Assembly: GCA_019456145.1 (NCBI GenBank)
Contig: VRUL01000047.1
Coordinates: 1-37,104 of the forward strand
Reading direction: 5' to 3'
Length of the DNA stretch: 37,104 bases
Origin: Planctomycetota bacterium
Lineage (GTDB): Bacteria > Planctomycetota > Phycisphaerae > Sedimentisphaerales > Anaerobacaceae
Position numbers and translations under genes: made by a program. The notes under the pieces were generated by a model. It was not told the origin of the DNA. It saw only the letters and a list, made by a program, of their open reading frames with translations, and did no database searches. This document shows positions 8,274 through 18,100 of this stretch, one piece after another (position 1 is the first letter of the stretch; each line of letters opens with the position of its first letter).

Positions 8274-10184
8274 ATGGGACGGAGGTCTGTAACTGTTACA
8301 ATATTAGCTTTGGTTTTCATCTTTGCAAATGAATGTCACGCTGAAAGTATCATTAAATTAAGTCCGCATGTTACGATTTGTCAGAATTCTACAAATGGTG
8401 CATTTATTGAGAACAATGGAAAAAGGCTGGTAATCTATGGCGACCCTGGCGGAAATCTCAAAAGGGCAGATAAAGTGCTTTTTACACATAGCCGACGGGA
8501 TGTGGTCTGGGCCGGTCGGCAGCTCGTGAAAAATGGAGCCGAGTCTGTTGTACCTGCACGTGAAGCGGAGAACTTTTCGAAAGCTAATGATTTCTGGACA
8601 TCTTTTGTTAAGGCAAGATTCAACGATTCTCAACAGCAAACTACCAAAATCCCTATCATCCCTTTAAAAGTGGACCGTAAGGTAGGCCAGGGAGATACTA
8701 TCAATTGGCAGAAATTGACAGTAAACGTTCTTGATACGCCGGGATATACGAGAGGTGCGGTTTCTTATTTCGTAAATGTGGATGATATCAGGTATGGATT
8801 TGTTGGTGATATTATTTTTGGTGATGGGCATCTATTGGATTTATACAGCTTGCAGGATGCTGTCTCCGATGCAAAGATTGGGGGATATCACGGATACGCA
8901 GGCAGGCTCGGTGAACTGATAAGCAGTCTGCGCAAAGTAAGCGGTCAGAATCCTGATATTCTGGTCCCGGCTCACGGCCCCGTAATTAAAAATCCAAAGG
9001 TTGCTATTGAACTTTTGATTAAGAGATTGCAAACAGTCTACAAAAACTATTTATCAATTAATGCCGGGCACTGGTATTTCAAAGACCGCTGTGAAACACT
9101 TGCTTCCAGAGTGCTGGAACCGGATGACAAAGTAGATTGGATGCCTTACGCCGAAACCATCAGAAAAAAACCACCGGCCTGGATTGTCCCTATTCATAAT
9201 TCCAGACTCGTATTATCAAAAGATGGAGCCGGTTTTCTTATCGACTGCGGCTCCCGTACTATTATTAAAGAAGTTATTAAGTTAAGAAAAAGTGGACGAC
9301 TTTCGCGACTTGAGGGCCTTTTTATAACGCATTATCATAATGACCATACGAATGAGATTAACGAACTTCTCCGCCAATTCAAGTGTCCGGTATATGCCGG
9401 CCGGGGATCAAAGGATATTCTTGAAAATCCGGGAGCATATCGTTTACCATGCTTGACATCTCAAGGAGTCCCAAATCTGACTGCTTTTCCTGACGGCCAT
9501 AAAATGCGGTGGAAAGAATTTAATCTGACGTTTTATAATTACCCCGGGCAAACACTGTATCATGATGCGCTGCTTTTCGAAAAGGATAACGCCGAAAGAA
9601 TATTTTTTATAGGGGATTCTTTCACGCCATCCGGTATCGACGATTACTGTCTGCAAAATCGAAATTTTCTCCATGCGGGCATGGGATATTTTTACTGTCT
9701 GTCCTTTTTGCAGAAGATGCATCCTGATTATCTGCTCATCAATCAACACGTCGTCGAGCCATTTCGCTACAATCAAGTACAGATTCAACACATGAAAACA
9801 AAACTGGAGCAGCGCAAGCGAATATTGGCAAGACTTTTTCCATGGGATGAGCCAAATTATGGTATTGACGAAAGATGGGCCCGGATATACCCGTATGGCC
9901 AAAAAGCAAAAGCGGGGCAAAGTCTGGAAATTACAGTTAAAATATTAAACCACTCAGATTCTTCGCATGTATACACAGTTAAGCCCAATGTGCCAGGAGG
10001 ATTTAAATTGCAGCCGGAAATGGCTGTCTTGAATATTAAACCTAAAAAAGAAGCGCAAGCTCGCTTTGAAATAACCGTGCCGAATGAAGTATCGAAAAAT
10101 CTTTACGTTATTACTTCAGATATCAAATATGACAAATGGGATTTGCGCTATTGGTGCGAGGCTATGATAGAAATCCAACCCTGA
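8274..10184 (+). CDS. Secreted tandem metallo-beta-lactamase-fold hydrolase
   Basis: This 636-residue protein begins with a signal peptide (MGRRSVTVTILALVFIFA, cut near CHA at 22-24) and holds two metallo-beta-lactamase folds. The first (about 30-260) has THSRRD at 71-76 in place of HxHxDH, with later VGDIIFG and PAHGP, so its metal site looks degenerate. The second (about 285-515) has the intact HYHNDH (353-358), GDSFTP and LINQHVVEP and should bind two metals. Residues about 530-636 form an Ig-like beta domain resembling those appended to glycosidases. It sits 15 bases after the oxidoreductase gene. The substrate is unknown; MBL proteins hydrolyse esters, lactones, thioesters or phosphoesters, and a lactonase role next to sugar oxidoreductases is a guess. 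Confidence 0.75.
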   Translation: MGRRSVTVTILALVFIFANECHAESIIKLSPHVTICQNSTNGAFIENNGKRLVIYGDPGGNLKRADKVLFTHSRRDVVWAGRQLVKNGAESVVPAREAENFSKANDFWTSFVKARFNDSQQQTTKIPIIPLKVDRKVGQGDTINWQKLTVNVLDTPGYTRGAVSYFVNVDDIRYGFVGDIIFGDGHLLDLYSLQDAVSDAKIGGYHGYAGRLGELISSLRKVSGQNPDILVPAHGPVIKNPKVAIELLIKRLQTVYKNYLSINAGHWYFKDRCETLASRVLEPDDKVDWMPYAETIRKKPPAWIVPIHNSRLVLSKDGAGFLIDCGSRTIIKEVIKLRKSGRLSRLEGLFITHYHNDHTNEINELLRQFKCPVYAGRGSKDILENPGAYRLPCLTSQGVPNLTAFPDGHKMRWKEFNLTFYNYPGQTLYHDALLFEKDNAERIFFIGDSFTPSGIDDYCLQNRNFLHAGMGYFYCLSFLQKMHPDYLLINQHVVEPFRYNQVQIQHMKTKLEQRKRILARLFPWDEPNYGIDERWARIYPYGQKAKAGQSLEITVKILNHSDSSHVYTVKPNVPGGFKLQPEMAVLNIKPKKEAQARFEITVPNEVSKNLYVITSDIKYDKWDLRYWCEAMIEIQP

Positions 10185-10604
10185 GCGCATCGCAGAAATG
10201 TTAAATGGAACTATAATAGATAGGCACGAGCCGAGTATGAAAGTATTGACCAGTGCTATCCTGGTCTGCACCCGTTTTTAGTCCATGTGTTATGAGAGTA
10301 TTTCACAACTGCTCTTTGTTCTAAAAATCAATTGACAATATCGTTGATATTCTCGATAATCGGATTCGTAAGTGCCCAAATTCCAGTAATTACGAAAGGT
10401 GTTCCGGCAGAACGCCCGTTTCAATGGAGGTTTGCCACCAGCAGCGCCAAGGAAGCTGATGTGAGCAAGCTGGGCAATCCAGCCTGGCCAAAGGCTATAC
10501 CACCAGGCCAGAACTGAACAAGGTCGAATATTGTGGCACTCTTGAGACCGAAAGGCAAGAGAAACAGAGAAAACAAAATTAAACCTAAATGAAGGAACCA
10601 TATT
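10185..10604 (+). other. Intergenic region, 420 bases, with promoter and long leader
   Basis: The region holds a consensus promoter at 10332-10360 and then a leader of about 240 bases before the Tat oxidoreductase gene. A short open frame at 10332-10517 starts inside the promoter -35 box with TTG and matches nothing known. It may be a gene remnant, but no family can be named. The ribosome site AAGGAA lies just before 10605. Confidence 0.5.
10332..10360 (+). promoter_or_regulatory. Consensus promoter with operator-like palindrome
   Basis: TTGACA (10332-10337) and GATAAT (10355-10360) are 17 bases apart. The spacer contains a 15-base inverted repeat, AATATC-GTT-GATATT (10337-10351), and the -10 box sits within CGATAATCG (10354-10362). 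A repressor bound there would block the polymerase. The promoter drives the Tat-exported oxidoreductase gene. Confidence 0.6.
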
Positions 10605-11981
10605 ATGTCTACTCCACAAAATGATGTTAAGAAAGTAATATCCCGCCGGAAATTCTTATCTACTTCCGCTCTCGCTGCCTTTTCTTTCCATTACATTCCC
10701 AGCCGATTGCTTGGAGCGGATGCACCCAGCAATAAACTTAATATTGCCGGCATTGGCGTCGGTGGAATGGGTGGAGGTAATTTGAGACAGTGCGAAAGAG
10801 AAAATATCGTAGCGTTGTGCGATGTTGACAGCAATTATGCCGGCAGAACCTTTAAAAGATATCCCAAAGCGAAGGTTTACAAAGATTACCGTGTTATGTT
10901 CGATAAACAGAAGGATATCGATGCCGTTGTCATCGCTACGCCTGATCATACTCATGCCGTAATTACTATGGCAGCTTTGGAGAGAGGAAAACATGTTTAT
11001 TGTCAGAAACCATTGACCCATACAGTTTATGAAGCCAGGAAGATAACCGAGGCGGCACGAAAATATAAAGTCCAGACTCAAATGGGTAACCAGGGGCACT
11101 CAACTGAACATATTCGTTTGCTGAAAGAGTGGCTTGCCGACGGCGCCCTTGGAGATGTTACCGAAGTTCATGCCTGGACGGATCGGCCGGTCGGCGGTGC
11201 GATCTGGTCGAATTTTGCAGTAAGGGCCAGGCCGAAAGATAAACCGCCGGTGCCGAAAGCACTTGATTGGGATTTGTGGCTTGGGCCTGTGGCCTATAGA
11301 CCTTACCATCCCGAATATCATCCATTAAAATGGAGGGCATGGCTTGATTTTGGGACCGGTGCATTGGGAGATATGGGATGTCACATAATCGATCCCGCGT
11401 TTTGGGGATTGGATCTTGGCTCACCGGAGAGCATCCAGGCTACGTCGACTCATTGGCAGAAAGAAATAAGTTCGGAAACTTTCCCAAGAGCATCAATTGT
11501 TCGGTACAAATTCCCTGCTCGTGGGAAAAGGCCTCCTGTCAAGTTGACTTGGTATGACGGACGGCTTTTGCCGCCTATTCCTGATGCTCTGGAAAAGGGT
11601 AGAAAATTACCGGGCAGTGGCGCGCTTATTATTGGCGATAAAGGCTGTATTATGCATGGATCACATGGTGCGGGAGGATTGCGGATTATTCCTGAAGCAA
11701 AAATGCGGGAATACAAACGACCTACAAAGACAATACCGAGAGTTAAGGGCGGTCATGAAGGTGACTGGCTGCGTGCGTGCAAAGAAGGTAAGGACGGCAG
11801 GCCTGCAAGCTCTAATTTTGACTATGGCGGACCGTTGACGGAGATGATGCTTCTGGGCATGTTGGCTATTCGAATGAAAGATCATAATTTGGAATGGGAT
11901 GCTGAGAATCTGAAGTTTAAGAATAACGATGCCGCCAATGAGCTGCTGCACATCAAATATCGCAATGGCTGGCATTTATAA
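10605..11981 (+). CDS. Tat-exported Gfo/Idh/MocA family oxidoreductase
   Basis: This 458-residue protein starts with a twin-arginine signal (SRRKFLS, then a hydrophobic run to about LLGADAP), so it is exported folded, presumably with its NAD(P) cofactor already bound. The Rossmann loop reads IAGIGVGGMGG. The family lysine motif is QKP (134-136), not EKP, a form common among planctomycete Tat-exported members. GALGDMGCHIIDPAFWGL is the conserved histidine block of the second domain. The length suits the exported subgroup, which is longer than the cytoplasmic enzyme at 7158-8258. Exported homologues act on glycosides or sugar derivatives. The ATG follows AAGGAA. A remnant of a similar Tat-signal gene lies 45 bases downstream. 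Confidence 0.85.
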   Translation: MSTPQNDVKKVISRRKFLSTSALAAFSFHYIPSRLLGADAPSNKLNIAGIGVGGMGGGNLRQCERENIVALCDVDSNYAGRTFKRYPKAKVYKDYRVMFDKQKDIDAVVIATPDHTHAVITMAALERGKHVYCQKPLTHTVYEARKITEAARKYKVQTQMGNQGHSTEHIRLLKEWLADGALGDVTEVHAWTDRPVGGAIWSNFAVRARPKDKPPVPKALDWDLWLGPVAYRPYHPEYHPLKWRAWLDFGTGALGDMGCHIIDPAFWGLDLGSPESIQATSTHWQKEISSETFPRASIVRYKFPARGKRPPVKLTWYDGRLLPPIPDALEKGRKLPGSGALIIGDKGCIMHGSHGAGGLRIIPEAKMREYKRPTKTIPRVKGGHEGDWLRACKEGKDGRPASSNFDYGGPLTEMMLLGMLAIRMKDHNLEWDAENLKFKNNDAANELLHIKYRNGWHL

Positions 11982-12025
11982 GAAAGAGGCATTCGTCAGG
12001 CACCAACAAAGAAAGGAATTTGTAG

Positions 12026-12145
12026 ATGGCAGCAGGCTAAGATACCAAAAAGAAAATCAGCCGGCGCGGGTTTCTTAAAACAACAACGGCATCCTCGGCG
12101 TTTAAATTTTTCTGCAAAACCTTCGGCAGCCGCTTGCCAAGGTGA
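12026..12145 (+). pseudogene. Remnant of a Tat-signal gene
   Basis: After a good ribosome site (GAAAGGAA, seven bases upstream), ATG at 12026 opens a frame that stops at codon 5 (TAA, 12038-12040). The same frame then continues as KKKISRRGFLKTTTASSAF and later FGSRLP before TGA at 12143. This is clearly a twin-arginine signal peptide. It aligns with the start of the oxidoreductase at 10605 (KKVISRRKFLST and IPSRLLG). No other initiation codon rescues the frame and no enzyme body follows. The likely origin is a second Tat-exported protein, perhaps an oxidoreductase paralogue, whose body was lost when the rho gene came to lie here. Confidence 0.7.
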
Positions 12146-12161
12146 ATCAATATGCTATAAT
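12134..12161 (+). promoter_or_regulatory. Promoter of the rho-like gene
   Basis: TTGCCA (12134-12139), a 16-base spacer and a perfect TATAAT (12156-12161) stand about 57 bases before the rho start codon. The -35 box lies in the last codons of the Tat-signal remnant, so the rho gene has its own promoter. Confidence 0.6.
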
Positions 12162-12217
12162 ACAGACGTATTCTTAATCACCCTCTATTTTTGTAGAAAT
12201 GCCCACGGAACATTTTG

Positions 12218-13336
12218 ATGGCCGATACAACTACTGGAATACTGAAATGCGTCAGCAAACGGCAGTTTGCAGTCAGAACCGCGGACCGGGCTTTTCGTCC
12301 GGGCCGGGCCGAGGTGTTGGTCCACCCGGATCTTACTCGCCGCTTTACCCTCACAGAAGGTGCAGCTATCACCGGTGAGGTCAAACGAAAAAAGGGCGAA
12401 TCCAGATTGGTGTCCATTGAGTCCATTGGGGGCATGCAACCGGAGGACTTTTGCAAACGCCCTCGATATGTCGATCTGGTGGCGATCGATCCACACGAGC
12501 GATTTGACCTGGGCGGTTCAGGCCAGGAGAGCATGCGCATAGTAGACCTCATCGCACCGATAGGCAAGGGTACGCGTCAGCTAATTGTCTCACCACCCAA
12601 GGCGGGAAAGACCATTATCCTGGAACAGACCATCAAGGCGATTCGCCAATGTTCCCCTCAATGTCGTATTATCGTGCTGTTGGTGGATGAAAGGCCAGAG
12701 GAAGTCACACACTTCCGCAGGGCTGTAGAGGGCGCAGAAGTGGTCGCCAGTACGAGTGACCACACTGCCGACGAACACGTCGAACTCGCCGAGTTGATGC
12801 TCGCCCATATACAAACAGAACTGGAATGCGGACGTGAGGTGGTCCTGATGATCGACAGTCTCACGCGGATGGCAAGGGCGTTCAACAGCAGGACCCGGCG
12901 GCGCGGAGCACCTCGCCGCCAAACTATGAGCGGTGGACTGGAAGCAGGAGTTCTGGAAGTGCCCCGTCGTCTGTTCGGACTGGCGCGGAACATCGAAAAC
13001 GGGGGCTCGGTCACCATCATCGCCACCTGCCTTATCGAAACCGGCTCTCGAATGGACCAGTTGATCTTCGAAGAGTTCAAGGGAACGGGCAACAGTGAGA
13101 TTGTCCTAGACCAATCCTTAGCTGAGGCCAGGATCTTTCCTGCGATCGATATCCCGGCCAGCGGTACACGAAAGGAAGCTAAACTCTACAGTCAGGAGCA
13201 TAGCCGCGGCCTGGCTACGCTTCGACGTGTGCTGTCGAACTATCAGCCCCGGGAGGCCATGGACTCACTGTTCAAGCTGCTCAAGAAGTACCCTTCCAAC
13301 GCCGAGTTTCTGGAGAGTATGCGTTCCGGGAGTTGA
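12218..13336 (+). CDS. rho: Transcription termination factor Rho, shortened form
   Basis: This is a 372-residue cytoplasmic RNA-dependent helicase. The ATPase core is complete: Walker A PPKAGKT with Lys131 and Thr132, VDERPEEV with the catalytic Glu, LMIDSLTRMARAFN as Walker B, EEFKGTGN as the R-loop, and PASGTRKEA with the arginine finger. The N-terminal helical Rho domain seen in most Rho proteins (about 50 residues) is absent. The cold-shock RNA-binding domain is present (GILK, VHPDLTRRFTL) but the aromatic GFGFLR motif is replaced by KRQFAVRT. The Q-loop side carries an Arg-rich RTRRRGAPRRQ. A TTG three bases upstream could also start it, but the ATG has the better spacing from GGA. The location inside a carbohydrate locus, beside a gene wreck, suggests an accessory rather than the main Rho; without the rest of the genome this is inference. 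Confidence 0.85.
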   Translation: MADTTTGILKCVSKRQFAVRTADRAFRPGRAEVLVHPDLTRRFTLTEGAAITGEVKRKKGESRLVSIESIGGMQPEDFCKRPRYVDLVAIDPHERFDLGGSGQESMRIVDLIAPIGKGTRQLIVSPPKAGKTIILEQTIKAIRQCSPQCRIIVLLVDERPEEVTHFRRAVEGAEVVASTSDHTADEHVELAELMLAHIQTELECGREVVLMIDSLTRMARAFNSRTRRRGAPRRQTMSGGLEAGVLEVPRRLFGLARNIENGGSVTIIATCLIETGSRMDQLIFEEFKGTGNSEIVLDQSLAEARIFPAIDIPASGTRKEAKLYSQEHSRGLATLRRVLSNYQPREAMDSLFKLLKKYPSNAEFLESMRSGS

Positions 13337-13577
13337 CTGTCGGTGTCTTAGATTTGTTTAACCGAATCGCTTCTGTAAGATGGGCATTCTATTATGGTTG
13401 GTGCAGAGTCACCTATCGGGTGTTCGGGGATTTGTAGTGGGAACTCGTAGACTCGGATAAGAAGCTGTTGCCTTTCAAATAAAAAGTTTGCGGGTCACAC
13501 GAGAATTATGCCGGTGTTCCAATCACCGAAAAATGGCAATAGAATAATATCCTTGCAGAAGACAGGTCATATTTGCA

Positions 13578-15083
13578 TTAACGGTCGATAGTATTAACAG
13601 GCGTCCGAACAGCGGTGATATGAAGCGTACTCAAGTGAAGCTCTGCAAGGGCCAGTACCAGTGTATCTGCTCCTGTAATGCTCTCATAGTGGTCCGATTT
13701 TAGACTGGCACGCGGCAGGGCACTATCACCGAAGAATTTCTCTATTGCAATTTCACCTAATTTAAAGGCACGTTTGTGATAGTCTTCATTATTAGTAACA
13801 CGAAATGCAGCCAACTCAAGGCTAATCGCATGCCCAAAGGTCATTGGCCAGGCATCCGTATCGTTACCGGGCAGTGAGTCCATGTAGGCATCGGCTGCCG
13901 CGGTTATCAGGCTTCGGTAGCCAATCCTGCCCGTGTTTTCGTATCTTGACATACACATAATGGCAACTTTCGCCGTCGTAAATGCGCCGTACCTTGCATC
14001 CCATAGTGAGCTGTATGAACTCTTTGATTTACCCGTGACAAGATCGAACTCCATCGCAAAACCATTTTTGTCCTTCAGATTATGGGGCAGCGAGCAGAAG
14101 ATTTCATCCTCTCGGGCCGCGAAGTTTGTAAGGCGTGTTCGCAGTGGTTCCGGTACTTTTCTGGCGGCGCCGTCACAGTCGATTGCCAGGGATAAAGATA
14201 ATATAGAATGAGCCGTTGGCGAACCGGTTTTGAGTTCGATCAATCCAGTCTTCGGCTGCCGTTTCTTTTCATAGCGGCCCAGAACGACTTTAATAGCTTC
14301 CAGGAAAGTATCATCCCTGGTATGGGCATACGCTTCTGCCCAGGTGCGAATGTAGAAACCCGCATGCCTGGCAAAATCCATTCCGGGCACCGGCGAAGAC
14401 TTGTTGAAATCAGCATGTCGATTGAACGCACCGGTTTTATGGTCGGCGATTTGACTATTCCACAAGCCCAAAGCAAATCGTTTGCTTGCATCCGGGGCCA
14501 GTTCGAAACACTTCTCCCATAACAGCCAGGGACGGGCAAACTCGTGAACCGGTTCCCGATGTCCCGAGGCGACTTTGTCTGTCATCACATTCCAGCACAA
14601 ATGCTCGCCCCATGGCAGCAGGCCGGTATTTGGTGATTGCGTGTTCTCAAGAAACCATTTCAGTGCGTTATCGGCAGCCTGTGGATAGCGGTCTTCGCTG
14701 GATAGTCCTTTCAAAAAGTACAACAGTCGCAAAAGGTTTTGGTCTAAATGGAGATTAGCTCCGACAAGTGGTTGGCCGGGCTCTCCCGGCCTGTCCCCTT
14801 CCCGAATGCCCGCTGGGGCAGGTGGACGAACTTTGAGCGGGCCCATTGTCTTTCTGTCCAGGGCGCTGAGAAACAAACCGGTTTTTTGTGGACCGTAAGT
14901 ATCCCGGCCGTGTTCCAGCATTGCATTGGCGTAACCATAAACCACATTTACGAAGGGAGAGGCTGGTATACCTTCACGAAAAATAGTGTTTAGATCAATT
15001 TTTTTATCTTGGCCGGCTGCCGCAAATGCCGGAAGAATAAGACAGGTTGTCAGGATTTTTCGTACACGGTTGTTATCGTACAC
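13578..15083 (-). CDS. Secreted predicted helical-barrel carbohydrate-active enzyme
   Basis: I do not recognise a named family for this 501-residue exported protein (signal peptide about 1-24, ending FAAAG). Regular helix-forming segments with conserved aromatic and acidic patches suggest an (alpha/alpha) barrel like those of six-hairpin glycosidases and polysaccharide lyases. Marked motifs are YANAMLEHGRDTYG, TGLLPWGEHL, HEFARPWLLWEKCFELAP, FARHAGFYIRTWAEAY and WPMTFGHAISLELAA. Every one recurs in the C-terminal third of the product of the next gene upstream (15125-18814), so the two are paralogues. The start is GTG at 15083, eight bases after AAGGAG; the gap to the upstream gene is 41 bases, so they form an operon. 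Catalysis on a polysaccharide or uronate is inferred from fold and context only. Confidence 0.7.
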   Translation of the reverse strand: MYDNNRVRKILTTCLILPAFAAAGQDKKIDLNTIFREGIPASPFVNVVYGYANAMLEHGRDTYGPQKTGLFLSALDRKTMGPLKVRPPAPAGIREGDRPGEPGQPLVGANLHLDQNLLRLLYFLKGLSSEDRYPQAADNALKWFLENTQSPNTGLLPWGEHLCWNVMTDKVASGHREPVHEFARPWLLWEKCFELAPDASKRFALGLWNSQIADHKTGAFNRHADFNKSSPVPGMDFARHAGFYIRTWAEAYAHTRDDTFLEAIKVVLGRYEKKRQPKTGLIELKTGSPTAHSILSLSLAIDCDGAARKVPEPLRTRLTNFAAREDEIFCSLPHNLKDKNGFAMEFDLVTGKSKSSYSSLWDARYGAFTTAKVAIMCMSRYENTGRIGYRSLITAAADAYMDSLPGNDTDAWPMTFGHAISLELAAFRVTNNEDYHKRAFKLGEIAIEKFFGDSALPRASLKSDHYESITGADTLVLALAELHLSTLHITAVRTPVNTIDR

Positions 15084-15124
15084 TTATGTTTCTCCTTCTT
15101 GTATTTGGATTATGCTGTTGGTTA

Positions 15125-18100
15125 TCACCGGTCGATGCTGTTGGATGGTATAGTTACTTGGGAATTGTTTGTAGCTGCGTATACCTCTAACAATGCAAGG
15201 GCAAGCGAATCGGCGCCGGTGATAGTCTCATAGTGATCGGTCTTAAAACTGGCTTTTGGCAATGGATTGTCCTGCCAGAAAATATCAACGGCCATCCTCG
15301 CAAACTTGCAAGCCTGTTCGAGATAGATATCACGCTTCGTGAATTTGTACGCAGCCACCTGGGCACTGATGATGTGTCCAAAAGTCATGGGCCAGATGTC
15401 CACGTCTTCATCGGGCAGTGTATCAACATAGGCATCAGCAACTGCAATCACCAAATCCTTCAACGCCTTGTTTTGAACCTGTTCGTGGCGGGCCAAACCA
15501 AACATCGCCCAGCCTGATGTTGCGCCCGAAGCGTACCCTGCCTGCCAGGTGGGTTTGAATACAAAAGTTCCATTTTCCCGGCCATATTGTTTCTGCAGAC
15601 TCTCCAGGATAAGCTGATCTTCGGTCTCAGCAAATTTACGAAGGCGCGAAGATAGTGGCTCAGATACTAAAGTTGACGCGGTATGCACATCGAGCGGCCC
15701 AATTGTCGCATGCATTGTGCCGTCTTTGTTACGCCGTTTGCGTTCGAATCGCGCAAGGACAGCTTCTATCGCACGCAGGAAGGTTTTATCTTTAGTGTGC
15801 TTATAAGCATAAGCCCATGTGTGGATATAGAAGCCGCCGTGGCGGGCGAAATCCTTTCCATCACGGGGGCCGTGTCTGTCATAAGGAGCGTGACGGTCGA
15901 AGCCGCCCGTTTTTTGGTTGGCGATCTGATGGTTCCATAAGCCTAAAGCGAACCGCTTTGATGCTTCGGGCGCCAGTTCAAAACTTTTGTCCCATAGTAC
16001 CCAGGGACGAGCGAATTCGTGATTATAGTCTGTTCCGCTGGAAATAGGTATGTCCAGCATTACATGCCACGACAAATGCTCACCCCAGGGCAGCAAGCCC
16101 GTTGCCGCCGATTGTGTATTCTTGAAGAACCACTCCAACTCATGGTCTGCAACCTGACTGTAACGTTTATCTCCCGTAATATTGCTTAAAATGTACAATG
16201 CTCGCAACAGGTTCTGATCCAATTGCGGATTTGCACCAACCAGTTTCCGCCAGGGAAGTCCTGCGCGGTCACCCCTTCGAATGCCTCCGGGCGGTGTGGG
16301 CCGTATCGTAAGCGGTTTAAGTTTGAGTCGGTCTAATGCACTTAGAAAAAGACCACTCTTTTTCTCGCCGTAAATGTCCCTGCCATGCTCTATCATCGCA
16401 TCGGCGTAGTGCCGGACTACATCTAAAAAGGATAGCCTGGATGCCTCGAATTTCTCAACGTGGACAATTGGATGTGTATCGTTAATAGAGTCTTCGATGT
16501 AGTCGCGCTCGTAGAAACGAAGCCCGCTTCCGCCATGTCCCTGGCCGGTGATTATATCGATGTCTCCGTCCTTGTTCCAATCTATGGCATCGGCGCCTGA
16601 GATCATCATGATAGAGTAGGGCTTTATTATCTTAATGCCGTCCGGATTGGAAAATTTAGGTTCTGCGCCAGGTTGTCCGGAACCAATATTTTTGTAAAAT
16701 CGAATGCTGTGCTCGAATTCACAGGTTATCAGGTCTCTTTTACCATCCCCGTCCCAGTCTATGAAGGAACCCAGATTGGGTCTCATGTAATGAGTCAGAC
16801 CTATTTTTTTAGCGGCGGCGAAACTCGGATTTGCATCGGCACCTATATTCTTGAAGAAATAAAATCCCGGATTTTCCTGGTCGGAAAAGATAATGTCCTT
16901 TTTGCCGTCGTTGTTCCAGTCACAGACCATCATGTGTGATCGTGTGCCGCGGTCAATCGGCTCAAGATCACCTTTTTCATTTTGAGTCTTTACTTTTTGT
17001 CCTGTACCAAGCGCAGGCTTTGCATCTGTTCCCTCGTTCAGATATACTGTGACTGTGCCGGCACCATCGGAGGCAATCAGGTCTTTACGTCCGTCGTTGT
17101 TCCAATCGCAAATATCGGGTCGGGCGTGGCCTGAATTCTTTGCCAGGCTGAGTGGCTTGCCTCCACTTTCCAACTTCCTGCTCTCGGCAAAGACAGGGAA
17201 CAGATTGTTTGTCTGGTTCCGGAAGTACCAGAGAAACCCATCGCAATCACCGGCGATTAGGTCGGTTTTGCCGTCATTATTCCAGTCTACAGCCCGAACG
17301 ACATTCTGACGCACAGCATCACACATCTGGAACTCTTCAGTATAAGGAGCGCCATGATAGGCATCTGTTTTCTGCCACTTCGGGGTTGTTGCATTTCCTA
17401 TGTTCTTGAATAGGGCGCCATAGTCTCTCTTAAGAGGATGATTCAAATCCGTAAGTTCCCATGCCCTGTCTACCACGAAATCGAGCAGGCCGTCGCCTGT
17501 AAAATCGGCAACCGTCACGCGTGGATGACCGCTCGGTTGGACATAGAGATCATCATGCGCGATAACAGCCCCCTTTGCGAAGGTCGGATTGGTTCTCGAC
17601 ACTGTTTTGTCCACGTTCTCAAATAAGAGTATCTCGCCGGCCTGAGGAGCGCCAAACAAGTCCCAGTCACCATCGTTATCGATGTCCGCTACATCAAAGC
17701 AGGGATTGAAAAGCTCAATATCCTCGCCGCCTGCCTGGATGGTCACGGCGTCGGCCAGCCGCCATCCACCTGAGCTATCGGCACCTAAGTTGCGATAGAG
17801 GTAGCAGTGGTTGTTATAACCCAAAATAATGTCCGTTAAGCCGTCATCATCGCCGTCGAAGTCCACAACGAAGACAACCGAGGGAAACCATCCGCCGGCC
17901 TGCTTCCCGCCGGCCAATGGAACATCGGAGATGGTTTTCATCGCGCCCCTATCGACAAAGGTAAGTTGACCACCGGATTTAGTTGTGTTCTCGAAGAAAG
18001 CTATGTTTCCGGCATATGGGCCGGACATAAAACTTGGAAAAAAGTCCTGATCACCATCCCGGTCCCAATCATAAAAGTGCGGCACAACCCAGCTTCGATT

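Noticed and set aside
10332..10517. 61-codon open frame with a hydrophobic start
   Set aside because: It begins with TTG inside the -35 box of a consensus promoter, so it would not be translated from that transcript, and it matches no family.
13518..13545. Intrinsic terminator between the convergent rho and helical-barrel genes
   Set aside because: CGGTG and CACCG give only a 5-bp stem, and neither strand has a T-run directly after it in the right direction.
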